This document shows positions 7,280 through 15,382 of a stretch of 22,031 nt of DNA, in pieces. Position numbers and translations under genes: made by a program. The notes below the pieces were generated by a model. It was not told the origin of the DNA. It did no database searches and was given only the letters and a program-made list of their open reading frames with translations. Each line of letters opens with the position of its first letter. Position 1 is the stretch's first letter. This DNA is from Candidatus Stahliibacteriota bacterium (GTDB lineage Bacteria; Hydrothermota; Tepidihabitantia; SM23-42): positions 1 through 22,031 of the forward strand of contig DAOVBK010000003.1 of assembly GCA_030670605.1 (NCBI GenBank), given 5' to 3'.

Positions 7280-8338
7280 GTGGGTATTCTCCTCATATTC
7301 CTGACATTCGCAACCGACTTTCGGGGGGTATGGGTACCACGATGGTCACTTGATGACAGAAATGAAATATTCGCGCAGCTCGATGGGAAGTTCAACCATA
7401 TTTTCCTCCAGATTTTTGCACTCGGGTATGCATACTATCCGTCGCACCATGCACCATCAAAAATCCATACAGATACGTGGTTAACGGCGTTTCTCGAAGA
7501 GGCGCACCGCCGTAACATACAAGTCTCTGCCTGGGTGAATCTTTTTTACTCGTGGGGGTTTGCACCGCGGACAACAGAACAAACACATCCGATCAATATG
7601 CACCCAAACTGGTATCTGTATGATGCAAACGGTCGCTCAATGCTCGACTACTCCATAGATGAGCTACGACAGCTGTCATCTGAAGGCTACTACCTTGCGC
7701 CGTCAAATGCACAGGTGCGGTCATATCTGCGTGCCATTATCAATGAGATCGTTAGCAACTACGACTTTGACGGCGTCCATCTCGACTACGTTCGATATCC
7801 ACGCAAGAGTTTTGTCTATGATGTGTACGTGCGAAGTGCATTCATGGGACAGTACTACGTTGATCCACGTGAGCTCACCACGAATCGAACCGTGTCGCAG
7901 CGATATGGTTTGTGGGGTGTGGATGACTTAACACAGGCGTGGCATGGATTTGTTGCGGATGATTTGACCGAATTCATTCGTGATATACAGTCGGTCGTGA
8001 AGTCACGAGGGGCGGTTCTATCGGTTGCCGTGAAACCGCAGTACGAGGAAGCACGGAACCACTATTTCCAGGACTGGCCTGCCTGGCTCAGGAACGAACA
8101 TGTGGATTTTGTCTGTCTCATGTCATACGGTAAGAATCTCAACAGTATGTTGAATCAGGCACTTCGTGCCGTCGATGAACCAGAACGAGTCATGGTTGGC
8201 ATTGGTTTGTATCTATTAACACCACAGCAGGTACAACAGCAGGTTACCCTCGTACGGTCGCAGCCATTTTCTGGTGTTGTTTTCTTCTCGTATGACCAAC
8301 TGAAGAAGAACAAGGCGTATCTCCATACACTCAAGTAA
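7280..8338 (+). CDS. Secreted glycosidase-like protein, GHL10/DUF187 family
   Basis: A TIM-barrel protein related to the YngK/'glycosyl hydrolase-like 10' family, thought to act on polysaccharides or peptidoglycan-like glycans. I place the start at GTG 7280 (352 residues) rather than TTG 7247, since that TTG lies inside the -35 box. A short hydrophobic N-terminus (GILLIFLTFA) acts as a minimal signal peptide, and the domain begins directly with FRGVWVPRW. Marks are HIFLQIFALGYAYYPS, VSAWVNLFYSWGF, then the family core FDGVHLDYVRYPRK (about residues 163-176) with the presumed acidic active-site residue, and VDFVCLMSYG near the end. The signal peptide lacks the usual N-terminal basic residue, so export is likely but not certain. 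It appears to be a single-gene unit. Confidence 0.85.
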   Translation: MGILLIFLTFATDFRGVWVPRWSLDDRNEIFAQLDGKFNHIFLQIFALGYAYYPSHHAPSKIHTDTWLTAFLEEAHRRNIQVSAWVNLFYSWGFAPRTTEQTHPINMHPNWYLYDANGRSMLDYSIDELRQLSSEGYYLAPSNAQVRSYLRAIINEIVSNYDFDGVHLDYVRYPRKSFVYDVYVRSAFMGQYYVDPRELTTNRTVSQRYGLWGVDDLTQAWHGFVADDLTEFIRDIQSVVKSRGAVLSVAVKPQYEEARNHYFQDWPAWLRNEHVDFVCLMSYGKNLNSMLNQALRAVDEPERVMVGIGLYLLTPQQVQQQVTLVRSQPFSGVVFFSYDQLKKNKAYLHTLK

Positions 8339-8376
8339 CACGTACATAGTTCATTACTAATCCATCTTTGCATGGC

Positions 8377-8404
8377 TTGACAAGGGTATTGTTTCGTATA
8401 GAAT
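8377..8404 (+). promoter_or_regulatory. Sigma-70-type promoter of the folK operon (leaderless)
   Basis: TTGACA (8377-8382), 16 nt, TAGAAT (8399-8404). The folK ATG at 8412 is 7 nt past the -10 box and has no Shine-Dalgarno, so the mRNA probably starts at the ATG. The rest of the 73-nt gap after the glycosidase-like gene holds only a weak CCAT/ATGG hairpin without a U-tract. Confidence 0.75.
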
Positions 8405-8411
8405 TTAGTAC

Positions 8412-8897
8412 ATGGACAACATTTTTCTCCTGCTTGGAACAAATGTTGGCGATATCAAAGAAAATCTCCGAAACGCCCTCAGAGCTCTCGAAGACAACGC
8501 AATAGCCATTAAGAAAAAATCACGTATGTACAGAACAAAACCGTGGGGCTATACAGACCAACCTGATTTTCTCAACATGGCAGTACAGGTCGAGTGTGAA
8601 TACACACCGCGAGAACTTCTTACAATAATCAAGAGGATTGAAAAAGGTATGGGAAGAGAACAAGCAACAGAGCGCTGGGGTCCTCGGATCATTGACATTG
8701 ATATACTGTTTTATAACCAGGAAGTGATTACAGAGCAGGATGTGACGATTCCTCATAAGGAGTTTTTCAATCGTCCATTTGCCATGAAGCTCCTCTGCGA
8801 GATAGCGCCGGACTTCGTACCACCACACACGGATAAGAGATTGATTGAACATCTTGAGGGAGTTAATTGTGGAGAATGTGAGATTTATTGCCATTGA
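8412..8897 (+). CDS. folK: 6-hydroxymethyl-7,8-dihydropterin pyrophosphokinase (HPPK)
   Basis: The enzyme transfers pyrophosphate from ATP to 6-hydroxymethyl-7,8-dihydropterin, the step before dihydropteroate synthase in folate synthesis. It is 161 residues, the usual single-domain HPPK size. Marks are LLLGTNVGD (7-14), the pterin-binding YRTKPWGYTDQPDFLNMAV segment (40-58), the signature ERWGPRIIDIDILFY (87-101) with the Mg-binding D95 and D97, and IPHKEFFNRPFAMKLL followed by EIAPDFVPP. It is the first gene of a long + strand run. Its last 29 bases overlap the deoxynucleoside kinase gene. No folP or folB is visible in the window. Confidence 0.95.
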   Translation: MDNIFLLLGTNVGDIKENLRNALRALEDNAIAIKKKSRMYRTKPWGYTDQPDFLNMAVQVECEYTPRELLTIIKRIEKGMGREQATERWGPRIIDIDILFYNQEVITEQDVTIPHKEFFNRPFAMKLLCEIAPDFVPPHTDKRLIEHLEGVNCGECEIYCH

Positions 8898-9504
8898 AGG
8901 CGTTATTGGTTCCGGGAAGACCTCGCTCGCAAAGGTCCTCGCACAGCAGTTCCATGCCGGTATCGTTGCCGAGCAATTCGATGACAATCCATTCCTCGAG
9001 AAATTCTATGCCGATCGCAAGAAATTCGCATTTCATACACAGCTCTACTTTCTCATGTCTCGGTATAAACAGCAACGCGAGATCGCACAGATCGATCTTT
9101 TTAATTCGCGTGTTATTGCCGATTACCTTTTTGCCAAGGATAGGATTTTTGCTGAGATCAATTTGAGTGAGGACGAGTTTAGGCTGTACGACAAAATATA
9201 TGCTCTCATTGAACATGATGTTCCGAGACCTGATTTGGTGCTTTACTTACAGGGAACACCCGAGTTTTTGTATAAGAGAATCAAACAGCGTGACCGGAAT
9301 TTTGAGCGCGAGATTGAATTTGAATACATTGAAGAACTATGCAATGCGTACAACACTTTTTTCTTTCACTACAACACATCACCGCTGTTGATCGTGGATA
9401 TCAAAGGATTTGACTTCATCGGTAATTCCAGTGATAGCGCATTGCTCACGAAGGAAATCAAACAATTGAAAGAGCCGCGTAGAATTGTTTCAAAAGAATG
9501 GTAA
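8869..9504 (+). CDS. Deoxynucleoside kinase (deoxyadenosine/deoxyguanosine kinase type)
   Basis: The product phosphorylates deoxynucleosides with ATP in purine or pyrimidine salvage. I choose GTG 8869, preceded by GAGGGAG at a 7-nt spacing, giving 211 residues. TTG 8845 and GTG 8878 are alternatives. Marks are the P-loop GVIGSGKT (11-18), DDNPFLEKFYADRKKFAFHTQ, QLYFLMSRYKQQ, and SRVIADYLFAKDRIFA, the family core after the substrate site. A mobile lid rich in Arg follows (KRIKQRDRNFERE). The substrate, purine or thymidine-like, cannot be told from sequence. The gene overlaps folK and panB, which suggests joint translation. Confidence 0.9.
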   Translation: MENVRFIAIEGVIGSGKTSLAKVLAQQFHAGIVAEQFDDNPFLEKFYADRKKFAFHTQLYFLMSRYKQQREIAQIDLFNSRVIADYLFAKDRIFAEINLSEDEFRLYDKIYALIEHDVPRPDLVLYLQGTPEFLYKRIKQRDRNFEREIEFEYIEELCNAYNTFFFHYNTSPLLIVDIKGFDFIGNSSDSALLTKEIKQLKEPRRIVSKEW

Positions 9505-10286
9505 CCATAGAGACGATTATTGGAATGAAGAAGACGGGCGAGAAGATCGCCTGTCTCACCGCATATGATTACCCGCTTGCTAAAATCCTCGATGAGGCGG
9601 GTATGGATATTATTCTCGTTGGTGATTCTGCAGCAAATGTGTTCGCGGGTGAGAGAACGACCCTGCCCATTACAATGGAAGAAATGCTCTATCATACCAA
9701 AGTGGTATGCCATGCGGTTAAGAATGCCTTCGTTGTCGCTGATATGCCGTTTTTGTCCTACCAGACCTCGGTCGCTGATGCGGTGCGCAATGCTGGCAGG
9801 TTTCTAAAAATCGGTGCAGCAGCCGTGAAGCTCGAAGGCGCAGCGCCGATTGTCGAGGCGATCAAACGGCTTGTTGACCTCGGCATTCCGGTCATGGGGC
9901 ATGTTGGTTTGACCCCACAGTCAATCCACGCAATTGGCGGTTACAAACTGCAGGGCACAACAGAACAAGAAGCACAGAAGATTATGCACGATGCAGAAAT
10001 GTTAGAGGCAGCCGGGTGTTTCTCTGTTGTACTTGAGAAGATACCTGCACAGCTTGCGCAGCGGATTACAGAAAAGCTGTCAATACCGACTATTGGCATT
10101 GGGGCAGGAGTTCACTGCGATGGTCAGATTCTCGTCGTGCACGACATCCTCGGTTTGTTTCAGGATTTTTTACCGAAGTATGTGAAACGGTATGCACATC
10201 TCGGAGAGACAATCAGTAACGCGGTCAAGCAGTATTATGATGATGTCAAGAAGGGTGCGTATCCAGGAAAAGAGCACTCATTCTAA
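9498..10286 (+). CDS. panB: 3-methyl-2-oxobutanoate hydroxymethyltransferase (PanB)
   Basis: This enzyme makes ketopantoate from alpha-ketoisovalerate and 5,10-methylenetetrahydrofolate, the first committed step to pantothenate and coenzyme A. It is 262 residues, the family length. Visible marks are LTAYDYPLAKILDEAG, the metal-binding Asp in VGDS (D43), Asp in VADMPF (D82), Lys in VKLEG (K111), HVGLTPQS, the catalytic Glu in VVLEKIP (E180) and IGIGAG. The VGDSAANVFAGERTTLPIT form of the first motif resembles the VGDSASNVMAG form I recall from Bacteroidetes/Chlorobi PanB. It overlaps the kinase gene by 7 bases and follows folK in the same run; its one-carbon donor is a folate. panC is not in the window. 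Confidence 0.95.
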   Translation: MVTIETIIGMKKTGEKIACLTAYDYPLAKILDEAGMDIILVGDSAANVFAGERTTLPITMEEMLYHTKVVCHAVKNAFVVADMPFLSYQTSVADAVRNAGRFLKIGAAAVKLEGAAPIVEAIKRLVDLGIPVMGHVGLTPQSIHAIGGYKLQGTTEQEAQKIMHDAEMLEAAGCFSVVLEKIPAQLAQRITEKLSIPTIGIGAGVHCDGQILVVHDILGLFQDFLPKYVKRYAHLGETISNAVKQYYDDVKKGAYPGKEHSF

Positions 10287-10301
10287 GCTGAGGAGGTAAA
10301 C

Positions 10302-10640
10302 ATGCACGGTGTATGTCATATCGAAATCCCAACCACTGATTCACAGAAATCAAAGGATTTCTACGGCACGGTCTTTGACTGGCAGTGTGAGAACAGTGGT
10401 GATTATGTGATATGGCGCGCACAGGGTGTTAGTGGTGGTTTTACGACAGAAAGCGCGCCGGCAAACGGTGGTGTTGTCCTCTATATTGAGGTCGAGGACA
10501 TTGAAACGAAACTTGCCGACATTGAACAGGCAGGTGGCACCAAGGTTACAGAAAAAACAAAGATTTCTGATGCATTTGGATATTATGCGCTCTTCACAGA
10601 TCCTTGCACAAACACGCTTGGATTGTGGAGCAAGACATAG
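10302..10640 (+). CDS. VOC-family (glyoxalase/bleomycin-resistance fold) protein
   Basis: A 112-residue single-domain protein of the vicinal oxygen chelate fold. The pattern is HIEIPTTDSQKSKDFYGTVF near the N-terminus (first beta-alpha-beta unit), VLYIEVEDIETKLADIEQAG in the second half, and a C-terminal YYALFTDPCTNTLGLW, which supplies the last strand and usual metal-side Glu/His region. Here the final acidic position is not clear. Members include isomerases, dioxygenases and resistance proteins, so the substrate cannot be assigned. A strong GAGGAGG lies upstream of the ATG, and it follows panB by 15 nt. Confidence 0.82.
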   Translation: MHGVCHIEIPTTDSQKSKDFYGTVFDWQCENSGDYVIWRAQGVSGGFTTESAPANGGVVLYIEVEDIETKLADIEQAGGTKVTEKTKISDAFGYYALFTDPCTNTLGLWSKT

Positions 10641-10670
10641 GACATGTCCGAAGTACCGTGAGATAGCATC

Positions 10671-13382
10671 ATGAACAGTGAGAAGATGTCAGAAGACCAG
10701 CTCTTGGAAGAATTGAGAAAGCTTAAGGAGCGAATTCCTGAATTGGAGAAATCAGCGAAGAAATATCGTCTCATTGGTGAAAACAGTCCCAATCTTATCG
10801 CGACTGCCACCTTCACAACTAATCCTGTATATACGTATATCAGTCCCTCACACAAAAAAGTTCTTGGTTCTGAGTCAGACAACATCGTCGGCAAACCATG
10901 TTTAGATTTCCTTCACCCGGACGACAAAGAACAACTTATCAAGCTACTTGAGACATATGTTGGCGCAAAGAAAAACAAGACACTTGCACAGGATGTGATT
11001 GAGACTATTGAGTATCGTATCCATGATAGATTCGCTCCTGGAAAGTGGCGCTATCTTGAAAGCACAGTTAATGTTATTGATGATGAGCTTTTGTTCATCA
11101 CGCGTGACATCACGGAACGAAAACGCGCCGAAGAACTCTTGAGAAATGCACAAGTAGTTCTCGAAAAACGGGTGGCGGAGCGAACCGCTGAGCTGGAGAA
11201 GACGAACAAACTGCTCGAGGAACACATTGCAGAACGCACGCGTATAGAGAGCGAGCTGCGCGAATCTGAATTCCGCTATCGTTCCACGATTGACGCCATG
11301 GGCGATGCTATACATGTTGTGGACAAAGAATTGCGCATTGTGCTGTACAACGAGTTTTTTGCTCAATGGTTCAAAGAGTTGAAACTCGATATCACACTTG
11401 ATGACAGTAGTATTGGTAAGACACTGTTTGAACTCTTTCCTTTTCTCTCACCCACGATACGCGAAGAATACGAGAAAGTCTTCGCCACCGGCAAACTGCT
11501 TGTTACTGAGGAAAGAACAGATATTGGTGATAGGGAGATCATTACTGAGACACGGAAAATCCCGGTTATAGAGAATGGTGTGGTAATCCGTGCTGTTACC
11601 TGCCTCCGCGATATCACGGCACGCCGAAAATCGAAAATAGCATTAGAAGAGAGCGAAGAAAAATACCGCACATTGGTTGAACAATTGCTATCTGGAATAA
11701 TAATAATCCAGGATTTCCATGTGGTTTTCGCAAATGAAGCCATGGCAAAAATCTCCGGCTACACAGTTGGTGAATTACTATCTCTTTCTCCTGAACACGT
11801 GAAGATGATGGTGCATCCTGATGATCAAGCACTTGTCTGGGGGCGCTTCAAAAAACGCTCAAAAGGAAAGCCAGTGCCGGCGCGCTACGAGTGTCGTGGT
11901 GTCCGCAAAGACGGTACCGACGTCTGGCTGGAGATGTACGCGGGTCTCGTTACCTACAATGGAAAACCTGCTGTACAAGCAGCGGTCGTTGATATCACTG
12001 AGCGCAAGAAAGCAGAAGAAGCAGTGAAACAGAGTGAAGAGCTGTACCGTGCATTGGTGAGCGCCTCGCCGGACGCGGTTTTGGTAACCGACATGCATGG
12101 GAAAGTCGTCTACGCATCTAAACGTGCCATTGAAATGGGTGGTTTTACTCATGAGGCAGATATCGTAGGCAAAAGTGCATTTGACTTCATTGCTCAAGAA
12201 GACCGCGAACGGGCAAGAGAGGGTTTGAAGAAGACGCTGGAAAAAGGCATACAAGAGAGCATCGAATACCGGTTGCTTCGCAAAGATGGTTCATCCTATA
12301 TTGCTGAATTGAGCACGGCGGTCATACGGAATGTTGATGGTACACCACGCGCATTTGTCGGCACGTTAAGAGATGTTACTGCCCGCAAGCAAACAGAAAA
12401 TGCGCTACGAGATAGCGAGACGAAGTACAAGACACTGACTGATAATGTTAATGTCGGCATCTACCGTAATACCGTTGGGCCTAAAGGGAAGTTCATCGAG
12501 GCAAATCCTGCGATCATTAAGATGTTCGGCAACGATTCAAAAGAAGAATTTCTTGCGGTGAATGTTTCAGACCTGTATCAGCATCCAGAGGATAGAAGAA
12601 GGTTCAATGAAAAGATGTTAGCATCTGCTTTTGTCCGGGATGAGGAACTGCAACTAAAGAAAAAGGACGGCACACCATTCTTCGGCTCTGTCTCAGCAGT
12701 TGCTGTCAAGGACGACAAAGGCGTTGTCCAATACTATGATGGTATTATTGAGGATATCACAGACCGGAAGAGGGCAGAAGAAGCGCTCAAGATCAGTTAC
12801 GCCAAATTGCGTAAGACACTGAACGGTACAGTCAATGCACTCGCATCAACCGCAGAAAAGCGTGACCCGTATACTGCTGGACACCAGCAGCGTGTGACGC
12901 AACTCGCCTGTGCGATTGCAATGGAACTGGGGTTTTCAGGGGAACAGATTGAAGGCATGCACGTCGCGGGCGCGATTCACGACATCGGCAAAATCCATGT
13001 TGCTGCAGAGATTCTCAACAAGCCGCGTTCGCTGACCGAGATCGAGATGGAACTGATACGTACGCACAGTGAAGCTGGCTATGAGATCTTACGGTCCATT
13101 GAATTCCCCTGGCCGGTTGCCGAAATCGTTTTCCAGCATCATGAACGAATGGATGGTTCTGGGTATCCACGCGGTCTGACCGGTGATAAAATACTCATGG
13201 AAGCGAGGATTCTCGGTGTGGCAGACGTTGTTGAAGCAATGGTTTCGCACCGACCGTACCGGTCCGCGCTTACGCTCGATGACGCGCGGCAGGAGATTTT
13301 GCGTAATCGAGGTCGGCTTTTCGACCCAGAAGTGGCTGACGCATGCATGCAGGTGTTTGAAAAAGGATTTGATTTTCAATAG
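10671..13382 (+). CDS. Five-PAS-domain HD-GYP protein, probable c-di-GMP phosphodiesterase
   Basis: A 903-residue cytosolic signalling protein without membrane segments. A coiled-coil leader (1-30) is followed by PAS-type domains at about 30-150, 200-318, 330-445, 456-570 and 585-698, several ending in the typical DITERK or DVTARK linker. A long coiled coil lies at 150-198. Residues about 710-903 form an HD-GYP domain: RDPYTAGHQQRV, HDIGKI (H770, D771, K774), HHERMDGSGYPRGL (H823-H824, G831-Y832-P833) and ADVVEAM. All the metal and GYP motifs are intact, so degradation of c-di-GMP is expected. The PAS ligands are unknown; no haem or flavin motif is obvious. The ATG at 10671 has only a weak GTGAGA upstream; M6 is an alternative start. 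It could oppose the MEDS-GGDEF cyclase encoded at 3816-4817. Confidence 0.93.
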   Translation: MNSEKMSEDQLLEELRKLKERIPELEKSAKKYRLIGENSPNLIATATFTTNPVYTYISPSHKKVLGSESDNIVGKPCLDFLHPDDKEQLIKLLETYVGAKKNKTLAQDVIETIEYRIHDRFAPGKWRYLESTVNVIDDELLFITRDITERKRAEELLRNAQVVLEKRVAERTAELEKTNKLLEEHIAERTRIESELRESEFRYRSTIDAMGDAIHVVDKELRIVLYNEFFAQWFKELKLDITLDDSSIGKTLFELFPFLSPTIREEYEKVFATGKLLVTEERTDIGDREIITETRKIPVIENGVVIRAVTCLRDITARRKSKIALEESEEKYRTLVEQLLSGIIIIQDFHVVFANEAMAKISGYTVGELLSLSPEHVKMMVHPDDQALVWGRFKKRSKGKPVPARYECRGVRKDGTDVWLEMYAGLVTYNGKPAVQAAVVDITERKKAEEAVKQSEELYRALVSASPDAVLVTDMHGKVVYASKRAIEMGGFTHEADIVGKSAFDFIAQEDRERAREGLKKTLEKGIQESIEYRLLRKDGSSYIAELSTAVIRNVDGTPRAFVGTLRDVTARKQTENALRDSETKYKTLTDNVNVGIYRNTVGPKGKFIEANPAIIKMFGNDSKEEFLAVNVSDLYQHPEDRRRFNEKMLASAFVRDEELQLKKKDGTPFFGSVSAVAVKDDKGVVQYYDGIIEDITDRKRAEEALKISYAKLRKTLNGTVNALASTAEKRDPYTAGHQQRVTQLACAIAMELGFSGEQIEGMHVAGAIHDIGKIHVAAEILNKPRSLTEIEMELIRTHSEAGYEILRSIEFPWPVAEIVFQHHERMDGSGYPRGLTGDKILMEARILGVADVVEAMVSHRPYRSALTLDDARQEILRNRGRLFDPEVADACMQVFEKGFDFQ

Positions 13383-13396
13383 AAGGAGGTTCGGTC

Positions 13397-14380
13397 ATGG
13401 CTGAGCTGACGACACAGTATATGGGTTTGACATTATCCAATCCAATCATTGTTGCCAGTTGTAGTCTCACAAAATCTGTCGATGGCGTGTGTGCGTGCGC
13501 TGACGCTGGTGCTGGTGCCGTTGTTCTGAAATCACTTTTTGAGGAACAGATCAAGGCGGATGTGAAAGAACTGGAACGAAATATCTGGATCTCTGGACAT
13601 CCGGAGGCAGTCGATTATGTTAGAAACGTCGGGCTTGCCCTCGGACCCCGTCAATACCTTAATCTCATTGAACAAGCAAAGCAGAAGCTCTCGATTCCGA
13701 TTATTGCGAGCATCAACTGCGTATCGCCAGGACAATGGGCTGATTATGCACGGAGCATTGCTAATGCTGGTGCTGATGCACTTGAGCTCAACATATCAGT
13801 CATGCCGATCGAACCAGAGCGGAGCAGTGAAGAGGTCGAGCGTATGCATTTTCGCATCGTGGAAGATGTTAAGAAACGTGTCGATCTGCCTATTGCGGTG
13901 AAACTCGGACCGTACTTCACGTCAATGGCACGCATCGCCGCTGAACTGAGCCGCCGCGGTGTAGCAGCATTGGTGTTGTTCAACCGTTTCTACCAACCTG
14001 ATATCAATATAGACAAAATGCATCTTGTCGCCGGGTACCGATTCAGTTCTCCCGAGGAGATGAATGTATCATTGCGATGGATCGCCTTACTCGCTGGCCG
14101 TGTTGCATGTGATTTTGCTGCTTCGACTGGTGTCCACGACGGTGCCGGAGTGGTCAAACAGCTCCTTGCCGGCGCCAATGCGGTACAGGTGTGCTCGACC
14201 CTCTATGTCAATGGTGTTTCATACATTGAGACTATACTCACGCAGGTGAACGAGTGGATGGAGCAGCACGCCTTTGGCTCACTTGACGACATGCGGGGCA
14301 AACTGAGCCAGCAGGAAAGTGATCGCCCTGAGCTGTACGAAAGAATGCAATACATCAAAGCATTAGTGGGTATTGAATAA
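13397..14380 (+). CDS. Dihydroorotate dehydrogenase-like flavoprotein, catalytic base lost
   Basis: A 327-residue TIM-barrel protein of the DHOD-like group (COG0167 type). Marks are the N-terminal LTLSNPIIVASCSLTKS with FMN-binding character, GAGAVVLKSLFEEQI, IPIIASINCVSPGQW, the ELNIS strand (130-134), LPIAVKLGPYFTS (the FMN-contacting Lys strand), VLFNRFYQPDI, and ASTGVHDGAGVVKQLLAGANAVQVCSTLY (in parts), which binds the FMN phosphate. At the position of the catalytic Cys or Ser in true DHODs (NLSCPN in class 1) it has Val (V135, ELNISVMP). It therefore may not oxidise dihydroorotate, and no other pyr gene is near. Start chosen from a strong AAGGAGG. It follows the HD-GYP gene by 14 nt. Confidence 0.85.
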   Translation: MAELTTQYMGLTLSNPIIVASCSLTKSVDGVCACADAGAGAVVLKSLFEEQIKADVKELERNIWISGHPEAVDYVRNVGLALGPRQYLNLIEQAKQKLSIPIIASINCVSPGQWADYARSIANAGADALELNISVMPIEPERSSEEVERMHFRIVEDVKKRVDLPIAVKLGPYFTSMARIAAELSRRGVAALVLFNRFYQPDINIDKMHLVAGYRFSSPEEMNVSLRWIALLAGRVACDFAASTGVHDGAGVVKQLLAGANAVQVCSTLYVNGVSYIETILTQVNEWMEQHAFGSLDDMRGKLSQQESDRPELYERMQYIKALVGIE

Positions 14381-14427
14381 CGACCGTCATTCACGAGAAA
14401 CATCGATAGCAGTACATACAAACGCAC

Positions 14428-15357
14428 ATGACAGAACATAGACACGAAGGCGCATTCACTGAGCATCTCTTTGAGTATCGCTCAGTGGAGCGACGAAAAC
14501 TCATACTGTCACTGAGTATCACGCTCGTCGTGATGGTTGTTGAGTTGGTCGGTGGTATTCTGACCCATAGCATTGCCTTGATCAGTGATGCGGGTCACAT
14601 GTTTACGCACAGTTTTGCGATTGGTCTCAGTCTCGTGGCAATCGCCATAGCACGCCAGCCACCATGTCATCACCGGACGTTTGGATTATACCGGGCAGAA
14701 GTTCTTGCCGCGTTTGTTAATGGCCTCGTTCTGCTTGCCATTGTCGGTATTATTGGCTATGAAGCCATTATGAGAATACTGCAGCCGAGAGATGTCCTCA
14801 GTATCACCATGTTCGTCATTGGTTTCATTGGGCTCGGTGTTAATGTTGCGAGCATTCTTATTCTTCACGGCAGTCACAAAGAGGATTTGAATGTCAAGAG
14901 TGTGTTCTACCATATGGTCGCTGATGCGGTGTCGTCTGTTGCTATTGTGGTCGGTGCAGTCATTATACATATAAGTGGTTGGAATATTATTGACCCATTA
15001 CTGAGTATCGGCATTTCAGTTATGATTTTTATCTGGGCATGGGGGATCTTAAGAGAATCCGGTAAAATCCTCCTCGAAATGGCGCCGACTGGTTTGACGA
15101 GCGAGACCATTATCGAAGATATTAAGAAAACCTTCCCTGAGGTTAAGGAGTTGTATAATACGCACGTCTGGACGATCACCTCGAACATGCTCGTTTTCAC
15201 AACGCACATCCTATTTCATGATACGGGGAGTGCTTCTCGACACAGAGAGTCGATCACACGTATTGCTCAATACCTTGTCCGTGAATACCAGGTAATCGAA
15301 TCAACCATTGAGATCGTTGCACAGTCAGGGGCCGTGTGCGAGGTGCCCCAAGAGTGA
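14428..15357 (+). CDS. Cation diffusion facilitator (Zn/Cd-type CDF) transporter with altered metal site
   Basis: A 309-residue inner-membrane antiporter that exports Zn2+ or a similar divalent ion in exchange for protons. Six membrane segments are visible: about 26-44, 48-74, 94-112, 124-146, 160-182 and 188-208. A cytoplasmic C-terminal domain follows (ETIIEDIKKTFPEVKELYNTHVW). The TM2 metal motif reads DAGHMFTHS, so the usual HxxxD is H57-xxx-H61. TM5 has a standard HMVAD (H162, D166). The N-terminal HRHEG gives extra histidines that may help bind metal. No Shine-Dalgarno or promoter is clear in the 47 nt upstream, so it is probably read through from the DHOD-like gene. Metal specificity cannot be stated. 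Confidence 0.92.
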   Translation: MTEHRHEGAFTEHLFEYRSVERRKLILSLSITLVVMVVELVGGILTHSIALISDAGHMFTHSFAIGLSLVAIAIARQPPCHHRTFGLYRAEVLAAFVNGLVLLAIVGIIGYEAIMRILQPRDVLSITMFVIGFIGLGVNVASILILHGSHKEDLNVKSVFYHMVADAVSSVAIVVGAVIIHISGWNIIDPLLSIGISVMIFIWAWGILRESGKILLEMAPTGLTSETIIEDIKKTFPEVKELYNTHVWTITSNMLVFTTHILFHDTGSASRHRESITRIAQYLVREYQVIESTIEIVAQSGAVCEVPQE

Positions 15358-15382
15358 AGAGCGTTTTCGTCTCGAGAACAGA

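Noticed and set aside
8361..8376. CCAT-CTTTGC-ATGG hairpin after the glycosidase-like gene as a terminator
   Set aside because: The stem is only 4 bp and runs directly into the folK -35 box with no U-tract.
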